NCBI GenBank assembly: GCA_015075185.1
Contig: JABTUW010000004.1
Location: 868,001 to 932,000, forward strand
Direction: 5' to 3'
DNA: 64,000 nt
Origin: Anaerolineales bacterium
Lineage (GTDB): Bacteria > Chloroflexota > Anaerolineae > 4572-78 > J111
Shown piece by piece: positions 53,312 to 61,547 of the stretch. The position numbers were made by a program, and so were the translations under genes. A model generated the notes under the pieces. It saw only the letters and a list, made by a program, of their open reading frames with translations. It ran no database searches and was not told where the DNA came from. How positions within the stretch are numbered: position 1 is the first letter of the stretch; every line of letters starts with the position of its first letter.

Positions 53312-54051
53312 GCAAGATTGCGGCCAACCTCGAAAAAGTCTACCGCCGTATGCACCGGGCAGCGGAGCGGGCAGGCCGTTCAGCCGATGAGATTACCTTG
53401 ATTGCGGTCACCAAGACCCAGCCGCTGGAGACGGTCATCCAGGCTTATCAAGCCGGGCTGCGCCACTTTGGGGAAAATCGCGTCGCGGAAGGCCGGGAGA
53501 AAGCCACAGGTTTAGCCGAGTGGCTGGCCCAGACGGGAGGGGAATCACCCACGTGGCATCTTATCGGCCATATCCAGAGCCGGCAGGTGGATGAGGCGCT
53601 CGGACCTTATCGGCTGATTCATTCGGTGGACAGCCTCAAATTAGCTCAACGAATTGACCGGCTGGCGACGAGAGATAACCAGCCAGCGGTGGAAGTTCTC
53701 TTACAGGCCAACGTATCTGGCGAAGTGACGAAATCAGGATTTGAATTGGCGCAGTGGTCAACCAATCCAGGGCAGCTAAAAGCTTTTTTGGAAGCAGTTA
53801 CTCAAATTGGCCGCCTGGACAAAATTATTATCCGTGGGCTGATGACAATGGCGCCCTGGTTCGATAATGCCGAAGATGCCCGGCCCACGTTCCAAAGCCT
53901 GGCCACCCTGCGGGCCAGACTCCGGTCGGAATTGCCCCAGTTTGACTGGGCGCATCTTTCGATGGGGATGACCGATGATTTTGAAGTCGCTATTGAAGAA
54001 GGTGCGACCATGGTGCGAATAGGTCGCGCAATATTTGGAGAAAGGGAATAG
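53308..54051 (+). CDS. YggS family PLP-binding protein
   Basis: PLP homeostasis protein (PLPHP), single TIM-barrel similar to alanine racemase N-domain without catalysis. Lys of Ala-Val-Thr-Lys-Thr-Gln binds PLP; Phe-Gly-Glu-Asn-Arg-Val and His-Leu-Ile-Gly-His-Ile-Gln-Ser are family marks, and Leu-Ser-Met-Gly-Met-Thr-Asp-Asp-Phe near the C-terminus. GTG 53308 overlaps the pgeF stop; the frame extends upstream but lies inside pgeF. 247 residues. The stop codon lies at the start of a repeat. Confidence 0.94.
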   Translation: MSKIAANLEKVYRRMHRAAERAGRSADEITLIAVTKTQPLETVIQAYQAGLRHFGENRVAEGREKATGLAEWLAQTGGESPTWHLIGHIQSRQVDEALGPYRLIHSVDSLKLAQRIDRLATRDNQPAVEVLLQANVSGEVTKSGFELAQWSTNPGQLKAFLEAVTQIGRLDKIIIRGLMTMAPWFDNAEDARPTFQSLATLRARLRSELPQFDWAHLSMGMTDDFEVAIEEGATMVRIGRAIFGERE

Positions 54052-54127
54052 GGAGTAGTAGGGAGTGAGCAGTAGGGAGTAAGGTAAAATTATTTTTGCC
54101 TACTCCTTACTCCCTACTCCATACTCC
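54048..54127. repeat. stutter palindrome between yggS and proC
   Basis: GGGAGTAGTAGGGAGTGAGCAGTAGGGAG-type words on the 5' side (54054-54081) and their complement, CCTACTCCTTACTCCCTACTCCATACTCC in pieces, on the 3' side, around an AT-rich centre. The yggS stop codon is part of it. Confidence 0.8.
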
Positions 54128-54136
54128 TTCAGAAAC

Positions 54137-54964
54137 ATGCTGCAAAACACAAAAGTTTGCTTTATCGGTAGCGGGGCGATGGGCGGGGCGATGATTGCCG
54201 GTCTGACCAAGAAAGAATTAATCAGGCCAGCGGATATCACCGCCAGCGATCCTTATCCGGCTCAATTAGAAAAATTAGCTGCCACTTATCAGGTCAACAC
54301 CACCTCTAACAATCGGGAAGCGGTCAAGGATAAAGATATTATTGTTTTATCCATCAAACCGCAAAGCTTAGGGGAAGTAGGCGCTGAATTGCGCGGCCAG
54401 CTTCCCTCCAAAGCTCTGGTGCTGTCAATCATCGCCGGAGCGCCGATTGCGAAAATAAGCCAGCTATTGCATCATTACAGCGTCGTCCGGGTGATGCCCA
54501 ACACCCCTGCCCTGGTGAGCAAGGCAATGTCCGTCTGGACGGCCACCGACGAGGTCAGCGAACACCAGCGTAACCAGGTCAAAACCATTCTGGCCACTCT
54601 GGGCGAAGAGCTTTACGTGGACCACGAAGATTACCTGGATATGGCTACCGCGCTCTCCGGCACCGGGCCGGCCTATGTCTTTATGTTTATGGAAGCCATG
54701 ATTGACGCCGGAGTCCACATGGGTTTTTCGCGCCGCATCTCCGAGCAACTGGTCCTGCAAACCATCGAAGGTTCGGTTGCCTTTGCCCGTGACAGCCAGC
54801 GTCACCCCGCCGAACTGCGCAATATGGTCACATCGCCGGGTGGTACGACGGCTGAGGCGCTTTATCAACTGGAAAAAGGCGGCTTCCGCACGGTCTTGTC
54901 CAAAGCTATTTGGGCGGCTTATCAAAAATCCCGCTACTTGGGGGGCCTCAAAAACAATGGGTGA
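54137..54964 (+). CDS. proC: pyrroline-5-carboxylate reductase
   Basis: NAD(P)H-dependent final step of proline synthesis. N-terminal Rossmann loop Phe-Ile-Gly-Ser-Gly-Ala-Met-Gly, Arg-Val-Met-Pro-Asn-Thr-Pro-Ala and the C-terminal Gly-Thr-Thr signature (Ser-Pro-Gly-Gly-Thr-Thr-Ala-Glu-Ala). Normal length (275). Its end overlaps the yggT start by 8 nt. Part of the common yggS-proC-yggT set. Confidence 0.96.
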   Translation: MLQNTKVCFIGSGAMGGAMIAGLTKKELIRPADITASDPYPAQLEKLAATYQVNTTSNNREAVKDKDIIVLSIKPQSLGEVGAELRGQLPSKALVLSIIAGAPIAKISQLLHHYSVVRVMPNTPALVSKAMSVWTATDEVSEHQRNQVKTILATLGEELYVDHEDYLDMATALSGTGPAYVFMFMEAMIDAGVHMGFSRRISEQLVLQTIEGSVAFARDSQRHPAELRNMVTSPGGTTAEALYQLEKGGFRTVLSKAIWAAYQKSRYLGGLKNNG

Positions 54965-55226
54965 ATTCCTGGCGTTGGTGATTAATATTGTTTTTCAAGT
55001 CCTATGGTGGGCCATTCTGATCAGGGTATTGCTTTCCTGGCTGCCGATGGCGAATGTTCGGATTGATCCCTACAACCCGGCCATCCGGTTTCTCTACTCA
55101 ATTACCGATCCCATCCTGGAGCCGCTCCGCCGCTTCACAACCATCGGCATGATTGATCTCAGTCCATTGGTTGCGTTACTTCTTTTGGATTTTCTCAGAC
55201 AAATACTCATTTCTATGTTGGTTTAG
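54957..55226 (+). CDS. YggT family membrane protein
   Basis: 89 residues with two hydrophobic segments (about 3-23 and 65-85) around Arg-Val-Leu-Leu-Ser-Trp-Leu-Pro-Met and an Asn-Pro-Ala-Ile-Arg-Phe-Leu-Tyr-Ser-Ile-Thr-Asp-Pro-Ile-Leu-Glu-Pro-Leu-Arg segment, both YggT hallmarks. Start ATG 54957 overlaps proC; the longer upstream frame is inside proC and unlikely. The family is membrane-bound and often next to yggS and cell-division genes. Confidence 0.92.
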   Translation: MGEFLALVINIVFQVLWWAILIRVLLSWLPMANVRIDPYNPAIRFLYSITDPILEPLRRFTTIGMIDLSPLVALLLLDFLRQILISMLV

Positions 55227-55250
55227 CCATACGTCAGAGGAGACAAGGCC

Positions 55251-55544
55251 ATGCGAGAGTTTAAGATTACCAAAGCCGAAGAGGGCGCCGCGTTTGCCGT
55301 TCACATTGTCCCCAAATCCGTCAAGAATGAGGTCGTGGGCAAACACGGAGACGCACTGAAGGTCAAGCTCATTTCGACTACGGTGAGTGGGATTGCCAAT
55401 GACACGTTGATCAACTTTTTGGCCCAGAAGCTCAACATCGAACGCGACAAAATAGAAATCGCCGCCGGCCTGGGCTCGGCTGAAAAGATGGTGGTCGTGG
55501 TCGGCCTGACCCCCACCGAAGTGGAAAACCGTCTATTGGGCTAG
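55251..55544 (+). CDS. DUF167 (YggU) family protein
   Basis: 97-residue small alpha/beta protein. Val-His-Ile-Val-Pro-Lys-Ser-Val-Lys-Asn-Glu-Val-Val-Gly and Leu-Lys-Val-Lys-Leu-Ile-Ser...Ala-Asn-Asp-Thr-Leu-Ile-Asn-Phe-Leu match the DUF167 pattern. It follows yggT by 24 nt, as in many bacteria. Molecular role unknown. Confidence 0.92.
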   Translation: MREFKITKAEEGAAFAVHIVPKSVKNEVVGKHGDALKVKLISTTVSGIANDTLINFLAQKLNIERDKIEIAAGLGSAEKMVVVVGLTPTEVENRLLG

Positions 55545-55695
55545 TTTTTGGGTAACTTCCCCGGCGACCGGCGCCTTAGTTCCCATTTAACCAGGTGCCA
55601 GCCGTCTCTAGCCAGAGCCGTTATTTGGGGAACTTTTCTACTCCAACCAGCGTCTTAAAGTTAGCTTTACCCAATTTTGGTTGGAGGTAATACTT

Positions 55696-56289
55696 ATGAA
55701 ATGTGCTGTTGGCAAACTCTATCTGGCAATGCTGCTGGCTGGCCTGGTTTTAGTCACAGCGGCCTGCGGGGTTGCCGCTACACCTGAGGATATTCCGCCG
55801 ATGACGATTGAAGCTCAATCCGCCCCGGAATCTAGCCCGGTGAGCCAACCAGACCCCACGGCTACGAATTTGCCCGCGGAAATCTCCCCCCCCGAACCAG
55901 GCCCCACCCTTCCCCCTGAGCCAGCCCCGACCAGCCTGCCTAACGAAATCAGTGAGCCGGTGTCGCCGCTCGTACCACCTGCCGCTGCCCCTGCGCCGGT
56001 TCAAGCTGACGAAGCCGGCCAACCTGCCCCGGCAGTCCCAGGCAGCGAAGCCGCTGTCGCCGCTGCCGTCGCCGATTTATCCAAGCAGACCGGTGTCCCT
56101 GCCGACCAAATTACAGTGGACGCCGTTGAACCGATGGAATGGCCCGACGCCAGTTTGGGCTGTCCCCAGGAAGGCATGATGTATGCCCAGGTTATCACCC
56201 CCGGTTACTTGATTGTGCTCAGCGCGCAGGGTCAAACGTATGAGTACCACGCGGATCAAAGAGCGAATGTAGTATTGTGTTACAAGTAA
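55696..56289 (+). CDS. lipoprotein with Pro-rich linker
   Basis: ATG 55696 follows GGAGGT; lipobox Val-Thr-Ala-Ala-Cys at about residue 24. After a Pro/Ala/Glu-rich linker (30-115) comes a small C-terminal domain (about 120-197) with Trp-Pro-Asp-Ala-Ser-Leu-Gly-Cys-Pro, Tyr-Ala-Gln-Val, Pro-Gly-Tyr-Leu-Ile and a final Val-Leu-Cys-Tyr, a pattern I have seen in Chloroflexota lipoproteins. The two Cys could form a disulfide. Function unknown. Confidence 0.7.
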   Translation: MKCAVGKLYLAMLLAGLVLVTAACGVAATPEDIPPMTIEAQSAPESSPVSQPDPTATNLPAEISPPEPGPTLPPEPAPTSLPNEISEPVSPLVPPAAAPAPVQADEAGQPAPAVPGSEAAVAAAVADLSKQTGVPADQITVDAVEPMEWPDASLGCPQEGMMYAQVITPGYLIVLSAQGQTYEYHADQRANVVLCYK

Positions 56290-56299
56290 TAGTATGGAC

Positions 56300-56336
56300 A
56301 AAAAAGCCCCGGACCCACTGAATCCGGGGCTTTTTT
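56300..56336. terminator. bidirectional terminator
   Basis: AAAAAAGCCCCGGA (56300-56313) and TCCGGGGCTTTTTT (56323-56336) form a 14-bp stem with A/T ends, serving both the lipoprotein gene (+) and the LLM oxidoreductase (-). Confidence 0.92.
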
Positions 56337-56337
56337 A

Positions 56338-57252
56338 TTACAATTGCGGCAACACCATCCTGGCGAACGCCTCCAGCCCATCCAGATCATCCTGATCGAG
56401 CCATTGCAACATGACCCGCTGCACCCCCACTTGGCTCAATTTTCCCAACTGTTCCACAATTCCGGCAGGCGTTCCGGCGATGATGCCCCGTTGAGACACC
56501 TCCTTCAGGTCACGCCCCTGGAACTTGCGCTGGACTTCAGCCTCGTCCCGGCCAAAAACAACTTCGGTCATCAACGAGCGGCGCACGTCAGCGGGGCGGC
56601 GGCCTTGTTCCTCCAGTAGCCGATCCAATAGGGAGTTCAATTCGGCAATCCTGGCCGCCGGAATAAAGACGGCGTTCCACTCCTGGGCATATTTTGCTAC
56701 CAGGGGCAGGGTTCGCTGCGGGCCGCGGCCGCCGATAAGAATAGGCGGTCCGCCAGGCCGCTGGGGCCGGGGTAGCAAAATCGCCTCGTGGAGTTGGTAA
56801 TAGTCACCGCTGAAATTAAACGGCTTATCGCTATGCAGCAGATGGCTGATAATTTTCAAGCCCTCTTCAAAGCGGGCAAAACGGGGGCCAATCTCCAACA
56901 GATCCCAGCTATAGTTATGGTGTTCGCGCTCTTGCCAGCCTGCGCCCAGGCCCAAGGTCAGCCGTCCCCCCGATAAATCATCCACGGCGCTGGCCACACG
57001 CGCGGTCATAGTGGGCTGGCGGAAGGAGACCGGCGATACCAGGGGGCCAAACTCGATGCGCCGGGTATGGCTGGCCAGCCAGGTCAGCGAAACCCACAGT
57101 TCCAGCGAGTCCTTGTCTGGCGGGTCGGCGTTAGTGTAGTGATCAGAACGGTAAAGGCCAACAAAGCCCAAATCCTCAACCGCCTGAGCCATGCGCTGCC
57201 AGCGGGGCCAGTTCAAACCGTCCTGGCCCTCGATCATAATCGCAACTTCCAT
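56338..57252 (-). CDS. LLM class flavin-dependent oxidoreductase (F420-type)
   Basis: Luciferase-like TIM barrel, 304 residues. Family signs: N-terminal Glu-Gly-Gln-Asp-Gly-Leu-Asn-Trp, Leu-Gly-Leu-Gly-Ala-Gly-Trp-Gln-Glu-Arg-Glu-His and Pro-Ile-Leu-Ile-Gly-Gly-Arg-Gly, all typical of the TIGR03560-type F420-dependent group. Substrate unknown. The minus-strand stop lies 2 nt from a bidirectional terminator. The acidic repeat protein is just upstream in transcription. Confidence 0.88.
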   Translation of the reverse strand: MEVAIMIEGQDGLNWPRWQRMAQAVEDLGFVGLYRSDHYTNADPPDKDSLELWVSLTWLASHTRRIEFGPLVSPVSFRQPTMTARVASAVDDLSGGRLTLGLGAGWQEREHHNYSWDLLEIGPRFARFEEGLKIISHLLHSDKPFNFSGDYYQLHEAILLPRPQRPGGPPILIGGRGPQRTLPLVAKYAQEWNAVFIPAARIAELNSLLDRLLEEQGRRPADVRRSLMTEVVFGRDEAEVQRKFQGRDLKEVSQRGIIAGTPAGIVEQLGKLSQVGVQRVMLQWLDQDDLDGLEAFARMVLPQL

Positions 57253-57266
57253 GAGATTTGCCTCAC

Positions 57267-57674
57267 TTATTGGTCATCATCAATTTCTTCATCATCCTCT
57301 TCTTCGTAATATTCTTCGTATTCGTCAAAGAAAAATAGTACGGCTGCCGCACCATCGGCTTTATGCTTCATCTCGGTCACTTGCCCCACATAATCCTCCT
57401 CGCCTTCCTCGTCAATCAAATACAACTTACCATCGTCTGCCACATAGCCCAACCGCTCATCACCTTCTTCATAGCTGCCGTAAATCTCGCCGTTTGGTTC
57501 CACCCAGCCCATGTACATATCCTCTTCATCGTAAACTTTGCCGCTGGTATAGTCTATCCGGCCAATGTACTCGCTCTGGCCCTCCTCGTCTTCATAATAA
57601 AGTTTACCGTCCTCGTCAATCCGGCCAATCAGCGTGTCGGGCGACATTGCCACATGTTCATAAATTTTAGCCAT
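57267..57674 (-). CDS. acidic beta-hairpin repeat protein
   Basis: 135 residues, pI very low. At least four repeats of the form Gly-x-Ile/Val-x-x-x-Gly-Lys/Glu-Leu/Ile-Tyr (near residues 17, 38, 57, 75), each 19-20 residues apart, then an Ala/Val/Phe-rich stretch and a C-terminal tail of about 25 residues that is almost only Glu, Asp and Tyr. Soluble; no known family. It lies 14 nt from the LLM gene on the same strand, so the two are probably co-transcribed. Confidence 0.6.
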   Translation of the reverse strand: MAKIYEHVAMSPDTLIGRIDEDGKLYYEDEEGQSEYIGRIDYTSGKVYDEEDMYMGWVEPNGEIYGSYEEGDERLGYVADDGKLYLIDEEGEEDYVGQVTEMKHKADGAAAVLFFFDEYEEYYEEEDDEEIDDDQ

Positions 57675-57733
57675 GGTTGTTGATCCTTTCTATTTTTGTA
57701 ATTTTAGGCTAAGGCTAAGCAAAAGAGTTTACC

Positions 57734-59335
57734 TCAGCCCTTTAAAATCTCCATTGCCGCATTGCGGCCGTTCAGGCCGACGACCCCACCGCCGGGATGG
57801 GTGCAAGCGCCACACAAAAACACCCCCGGCATCGGCGTGCGATGGGCCAGCCGTTTGTCCCACATATAATCCGGCGTAATTTCACCCTGGAAGATATGGC
57901 CGCCGGTCAAGCCGACTTTCCGCTCGATGTCGGGCGGCCCCAGCACCTCATAATCAAGTATCGCCTGGGGCAGGTTACTGCAATAACGCCCGATGGAATT
58001 AAGCACCACCTGCCCAACCTTCTCGCGATGAGTATTCCAGTCACCCTGGGCAAAGGTGTGGGGCACATATTGAGAAAAAATACTCATCGTATGTTTGCCC
58101 GCCGGGGCTACTGTCTGATCGTGTACTGTCTGGAAGTAGATTTCCGTCCAGACCCGCTCCGGCAACTGCCCGGCCAGAGCAGTTTCAAAGCAGCTTTGCC
58201 ACTCGGCTTTAGATAGCGGGGTATCTACGACAGCGTAATGATGCGGCTCCAGCAGGCCGGGCCGGGCGGTAAAGTTGGGCAGTTCGCTCAAGGCGACATT
58301 GACCTTAACGGTACAGCCGGTGATGGGCATCGCCTCGACCTGGGCTTGCCAGCCGGAGTCAGCCGCCCCAGCCAGTAGTCGCAGCGTTACCCGTGGATCG
58401 GCATTAGAGACGACGACCGGCGCATTGACTCGCTCCCCGCCGCTCAGTTCGACTCCTTCGCCGGGGATAATCCGGCCTACCGGCAGGCCGGAGGCAATGA
58501 CCGCGCCGTAGTCGCGGGCAATATCGGCCAGGATGAATGAGACCATGCCCATGCCGCCTTTGACAAAACCCCACTGGCCCAAAAACTCCCCCATCCGCCC
58601 GCAGAAGTGGTAGAAGTAGATAGAGGCTGTACCCTTATCAAAGGGGCTGGCATTTGCTCCAATGATGCCCTGCCCGGCATAAGCAAGCTGCAGCCGCTCG
58701 TCGCTCAGGTAGCGCTCCAGGTACTCCATCATAGACCACTCAAAGATGAAGTTGATCGCCTCCTGGTCGCCCTTGAGGCGCTCTTCCACCTGCTCGCGGC
58801 TGGGCGCCCGGCCAACCCACAGATCGCGCTCGTCGGGCGGGCGAAGGGCGTCCGTTGCCCGGAGAAGCAGTTCGTGCATGGCTCGCCAGCCGGCCAAATC
58901 ACCCGGTGCTAGCTCTTTGATCTCGGCTTCGCAGCGTTCCTCGTCATCCCAGAGATGGATACTGGTCCCATCGTCAAAGGGGACAAACATGCCGTTAGCG
59001 GCGGTCCACTCGAAACCGCGCGCCCACATCTGCAGCTCGTCAATGATCAAGGGGTGCAAAATTCCGGCCACGTAAGCGCAGGGTGAAACTTTATAACCAG
59101 GGAAGGGTTCTTCCAGAGTGCAGGCCCCTCCGATACGCTCACGCGCTTCCAGCACCAGCACTTGTTTACCGGCGCGAGCCAGGTAGGCCGCGCAGGCCAG
59201 GCCGTTATGGCCCGCTCCTACCACAATCGCATCCCAGGAGCGAGCCGCTAATTCTTTGACCGGCGCGGGCAGACCCAGTACACCGAGAGTCTCAGCGGCA
59301 GGTGAAAGTTTAGGGGACTGAGTTGGCATAGGCAA
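57734..59335 (-). CDS. phytoene-dehydrogenase-like FAD oxidoreductase
   Basis: 533 residues. FAD-binding Val-Val-Gly-Ala-Gly-His-Asn-Gly-Leu near the N-terminus and Glu-Ala-Arg-Glu-Arg-Ile-Gly-Gly-Ala-Cys; C-terminal Gly-Val-Phe-Leu-Cys-Gly-Ala. This is the pattern of pyridine nucleotide-disulphide-type oxidoreductases of the CrtI/PYROXD2 group. The substrate is unclear. There is no carotenoid gene next to it. Confidence 0.85.
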   Translation of the reverse strand: MPMPTQSPKLSPAAETLGVLGLPAPVKELAARSWDAIVVGAGHNGLACAAYLARAGKQVLVLEARERIGGACTLEEPFPGYKVSPCAYVAGILHPLIIDELQMWARGFEWTAANGMFVPFDDGTSIHLWDDEERCEAEIKELAPGDLAGWRAMHELLLRATDALRPPDERDLWVGRAPSREQVEERLKGDQEAINFIFEWSMMEYLERYLSDERLQLAYAGQGIIGANASPFDKGTASIYFYHFCGRMGEFLGQWGFVKGGMGMVSFILADIARDYGAVIASGLPVGRIIPGEGVELSGGERVNAPVVVSNADPRVTLRLLAGAADSGWQAQVEAMPITGCTVKVNVALSELPNFTARPGLLEPHHYAVVDTPLSKAEWQSCFETALAGQLPERVWTEIYFQTVHDQTVAPAGKHTMSIFSQYVPHTFAQGDWNTHREKVGQVVLNSIGRYCSNLPQAILDYEVLGPPDIERKVGLTGGHIFQGEITPDYMWDKRLAHRTPMPGVFLCGACTHPGGGVVGLNGRNAAMEILKG

Positions 59336-59423
59336 TCACTCCATGATTTTTATCGGTGGACCTGATTTGGATCGACCGAGTTTGGTTTGAGGCTTGGGAT
59401 TATAACACTACTGTCCCTCGCTT

Positions 59424-59454
59424 AAAAAAAAGACCCGACGACGAGTCGGGTCTT
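59424..59454 (-). terminator. terminator of the RRM gene
   Basis: On the minus strand AAGACCCGAC and GTCGGGTCTT form a perfect 10-bp stem (59454-59430) followed by a run of seven or more T. Confidence 0.9.
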
Positions 59455-59480
59455 GCCGTAATATTTTTTATTCAAGAACT

Positions 59481-59873
59481 CTAGCGACGGCCACTGCCTC
59501 GATCGCCATAGCCGCCTCGATCGCCTCTGTCGCCGCCTCGACTGCCGCCGCGGTCGCCACCACCGCCGCCGCCCCGACTGCTGCTGCGCGGGCCTCGACT
59601 GCCACCACCGCCGCCACGATCTTCACGGCGCTCAACCGGACGGGCTTCGTTAACTTTGATTGCCCGTCCTTTCAAATCTTGTCCATCCAGGGCAGTAATG
59701 GCAGCTTGGCCTTCAGCGTTATTCGGCATTTCGACAAAGCCAAAGCCGCGTGATTGGCCGGTAAATTTATCTTTAATGATTGTGGCCGAGGTAACTTCCC
59801 CATGAGGGGCAAAAGCCTCTCTTAAATCGTCATCAGTAACGGCCCAGGCCAAATTACCGACATAGATATTCAT
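59481..59873 (-). CDS. RRM RNA-binding protein, glycine-rich
   Basis: One RRM (residues 1-80) with RNP2 Ile-Tyr-Val-Gly-Asn-Leu and RNP1 Arg-Gly-Phe-Gly-Phe-Val-Glu-Met, followed by an Arg/Gly/Ser-rich tail (about 85-130) of RGG type. This is the Rbp family known from cyanobacteria and Chloroflexota, often induced by cold. Ribosome site AGGAG precedes ATG. The tail is disordered and probably also binds RNA. Well-placed terminator downstream. Confidence 0.95.
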   Translation of the reverse strand: MNIYVGNLAWAVTDDDLREAFAPHGEVTSATIIKDKFTGQSRGFGFVEMPNNAEGQAAITALDGQDLKGRAIKVNEARPVERREDRGGGGGSRGPRSSSRGGGGGGDRGGSRGGDRGDRGGYGDRGSGRR

Positions 59874-60041
59874 TGTGATCTCCTGTGTGGATTAACCTTT
59901 TGCAAATAGTATAAAATACTTTTACCAACGTTTGACTGCGACGCCAATGGTCAGGAGATAGCAGCACTTTTTGTTAATGTGACATTTGAAATGCCGACCA
60001 AAGCCTGACAAGTGCTGAAGGCGCTCACTACCAGCAGGAAT

Positions 60042-60070
60042 AAAAAAGAGTATAGCCCCCTCGCGGCTAT
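60042..60070 (-). terminator. probable terminator of the C45 peptidase gene
   Basis: On the minus strand ATAGCC and GGCTAT pair (60070-60052) and a run of six T follows after ACTC. The stem is short. Confidence 0.5.
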
Positions 60071-60129
60071 CCTCATCCATTCAACTATTCTTCGATAACC
60101 CTCCTCTTTCTCAATGACCCCTGCGATGA

Positions 60130-61308
60130 TTAAACCACGAAACTTTCGTATTCGTTCTCACAGGGTCGGCCCCAAACAGCCCGAAATTCTCGGGTGGCCG
60201 GGCGCATAATAGCCGCGCCACAACTTTCCAGGTAAAACGGCTCCTCTGGGTGGACACAGATGCCGTTGACCGCACTGTGATCGCGAGTCAGGCTCATGAG
60301 ATCGGCCCAGGTAATTCCCGTTTGGTTAAGCAGTTCCTTGCCTCGATTGAGCCGTGTCTCCGAGCTGGCCCTGGATCGAGGTAATCTGGCTCGTTCGACA
60401 TTTATATTGTGAGCAATCAAACAATGATTGGTGTGGACCCACGCGCCTGTTTTGACTTCTTCCACGTGGTAACGTGAGGCCATCGCTTCCACATTGTACC
60501 CTCGGCCGGTCGAGTCGGCCAGCAGATAATTATGGCCTCCGGCCAGTTGCGCCTCAGTAATGCAGGCCAAAGCATCATCGAGGTTATCTTGAGCCAGCAC
60601 CTTGCGGACAACAAACGGCCAGGTGACACCGGGACGACCATCGCCAGCTACCAAGTTGTTAATCCCAACAGCGATTCCCGCCTCATTCATGCCAATCATG
60701 CCAATACAGCCAATAATGGTAAAAGCAAGAAAGCGCAAGCCTCCTGCAGGTCTTCCCCGTAGTAAAACCAGGTAGGGCGTAGCAGTTTCGTGCATATCCC
60801 AGGTTTGGCCCAGGAATCCCCAGCCTTCGGCGGCAATCTCAGGGCTGACAATAAAAGCCGTGCAATCATCGGCGGCGGGGTGGGCAGGGGCAACGGTAGG
60901 GACTGGGGGAAACTGATGAGAACTTTGAGAAGTTGTGACTTCCCTGAAATCCCCTGGAGTTCCAGCCAGGCTTCTTAACTGCTGTTCATCAGCGCAGTAA
61001 ATGGTGTCAACAAAGTCGGTAAACCCGTTAAGAATCATTAATTCGGTCACGCTTATACCGGTACCCGCGCTGAGGCCACGCAGTTCATCCATCAACTCCG
61101 GAGCGTAGGCTTCGTGGTAAGACAGGCAGGCCTGACCCAGGGCCAACACTTCTTGACGAGATAGTTCCTTGCCGGTCCAGTTTTTATCGCTGCTCAAACT
61201 GAGACGATCTTTAGTTAGTTCTTGAATTTCTTTGGGGTAAGCCGCCGCGTGCTGACGACCCATCTCAAAAGGGGTACCAGAAACCTCTAGCAAACGCAAC
61301 CTGGGCAT
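60130..61308 (-). CDS. C45 family autoproteolytic acyltransferase/hydrolase
   Basis: 392 residues, related to acyl-CoA:6-aminopenicillanic acid acyltransferase (peptidase C45), an Ntn hydrolase whose self-cleavage frees a catalytic Cys. Asp-Asp-Cys-Thr-Ala-Phe near residue 138 gives the nucleophile; Gln-Thr-Trp-Asp follows as in homologues. Gly-Met-Asn-Glu-Ala-Gly-Ile-Ala-Val and Asn-His-Cys-Leu also fit the family. Natural substrate unknown. Its own terminator follows. Confidence 0.85.
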   Translation of the reverse strand: MPRLRLLEVSGTPFEMGRQHAAAYPKEIQELTKDRLSLSSDKNWTGKELSRQEVLALGQACLSYHEAYAPELMDELRGLSAGTGISVTELMILNGFTDFVDTIYCADEQQLRSLAGTPGDFREVTTSQSSHQFPPVPTVAPAHPAADDCTAFIVSPEIAAEGWGFLGQTWDMHETATPYLVLLRGRPAGGLRFLAFTIIGCIGMIGMNEAGIAVGINNLVAGDGRPGVTWPFVVRKVLAQDNLDDALACITEAQLAGGHNYLLADSTGRGYNVEAMASRYHVEEVKTGAWVHTNHCLIAHNINVERARLPRSRASSETRLNRGKELLNQTGITWADLMSLTRDHSAVNGICVHPEEPFYLESCGAAIMRPATREFRAVWGRPCENEYESFVV

Positions 61309-61501
61309 AAATAACCTTGCAAAAAATCACCAATCAAAAGCACTCTGGCATGGAGTTAAGCAAAAGGATTAAAGCAGGGGAAGATGAGGTAATGCCGCAG
61401 AGGGGTGAGGTGTTCATTTTCCTTGTAATCAGGAGTATATCGAAATTTTTTAGTTCCTGATACAATTTTAACCGAACACGCGAATTTAAGCAACTGTACA
61501 A
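61309..61501. other. intergenic region, no gene seen
   Basis: AT-rich leader of the C45 gene; no gene or clear RNA. At its far end it joins the repeat at 61502-61547. Confidence 0.4.
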
Positions 61502-61547
61502 GTAGACAGTAAACGGGGCAAGAAACACTGTTTACTGCCTACTGTCT
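61502..61547. repeat. palindromic repeat reaching into hemA
   Basis: GTAGACAGTAAAC (61502-61514) and GTTTACTGCCTAC (61530-61542) are inverted with one mismatch, and a stutter ACTGTCT follows. The hemA stop and its last four codons lie in the repeat. Confidence 0.7.
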
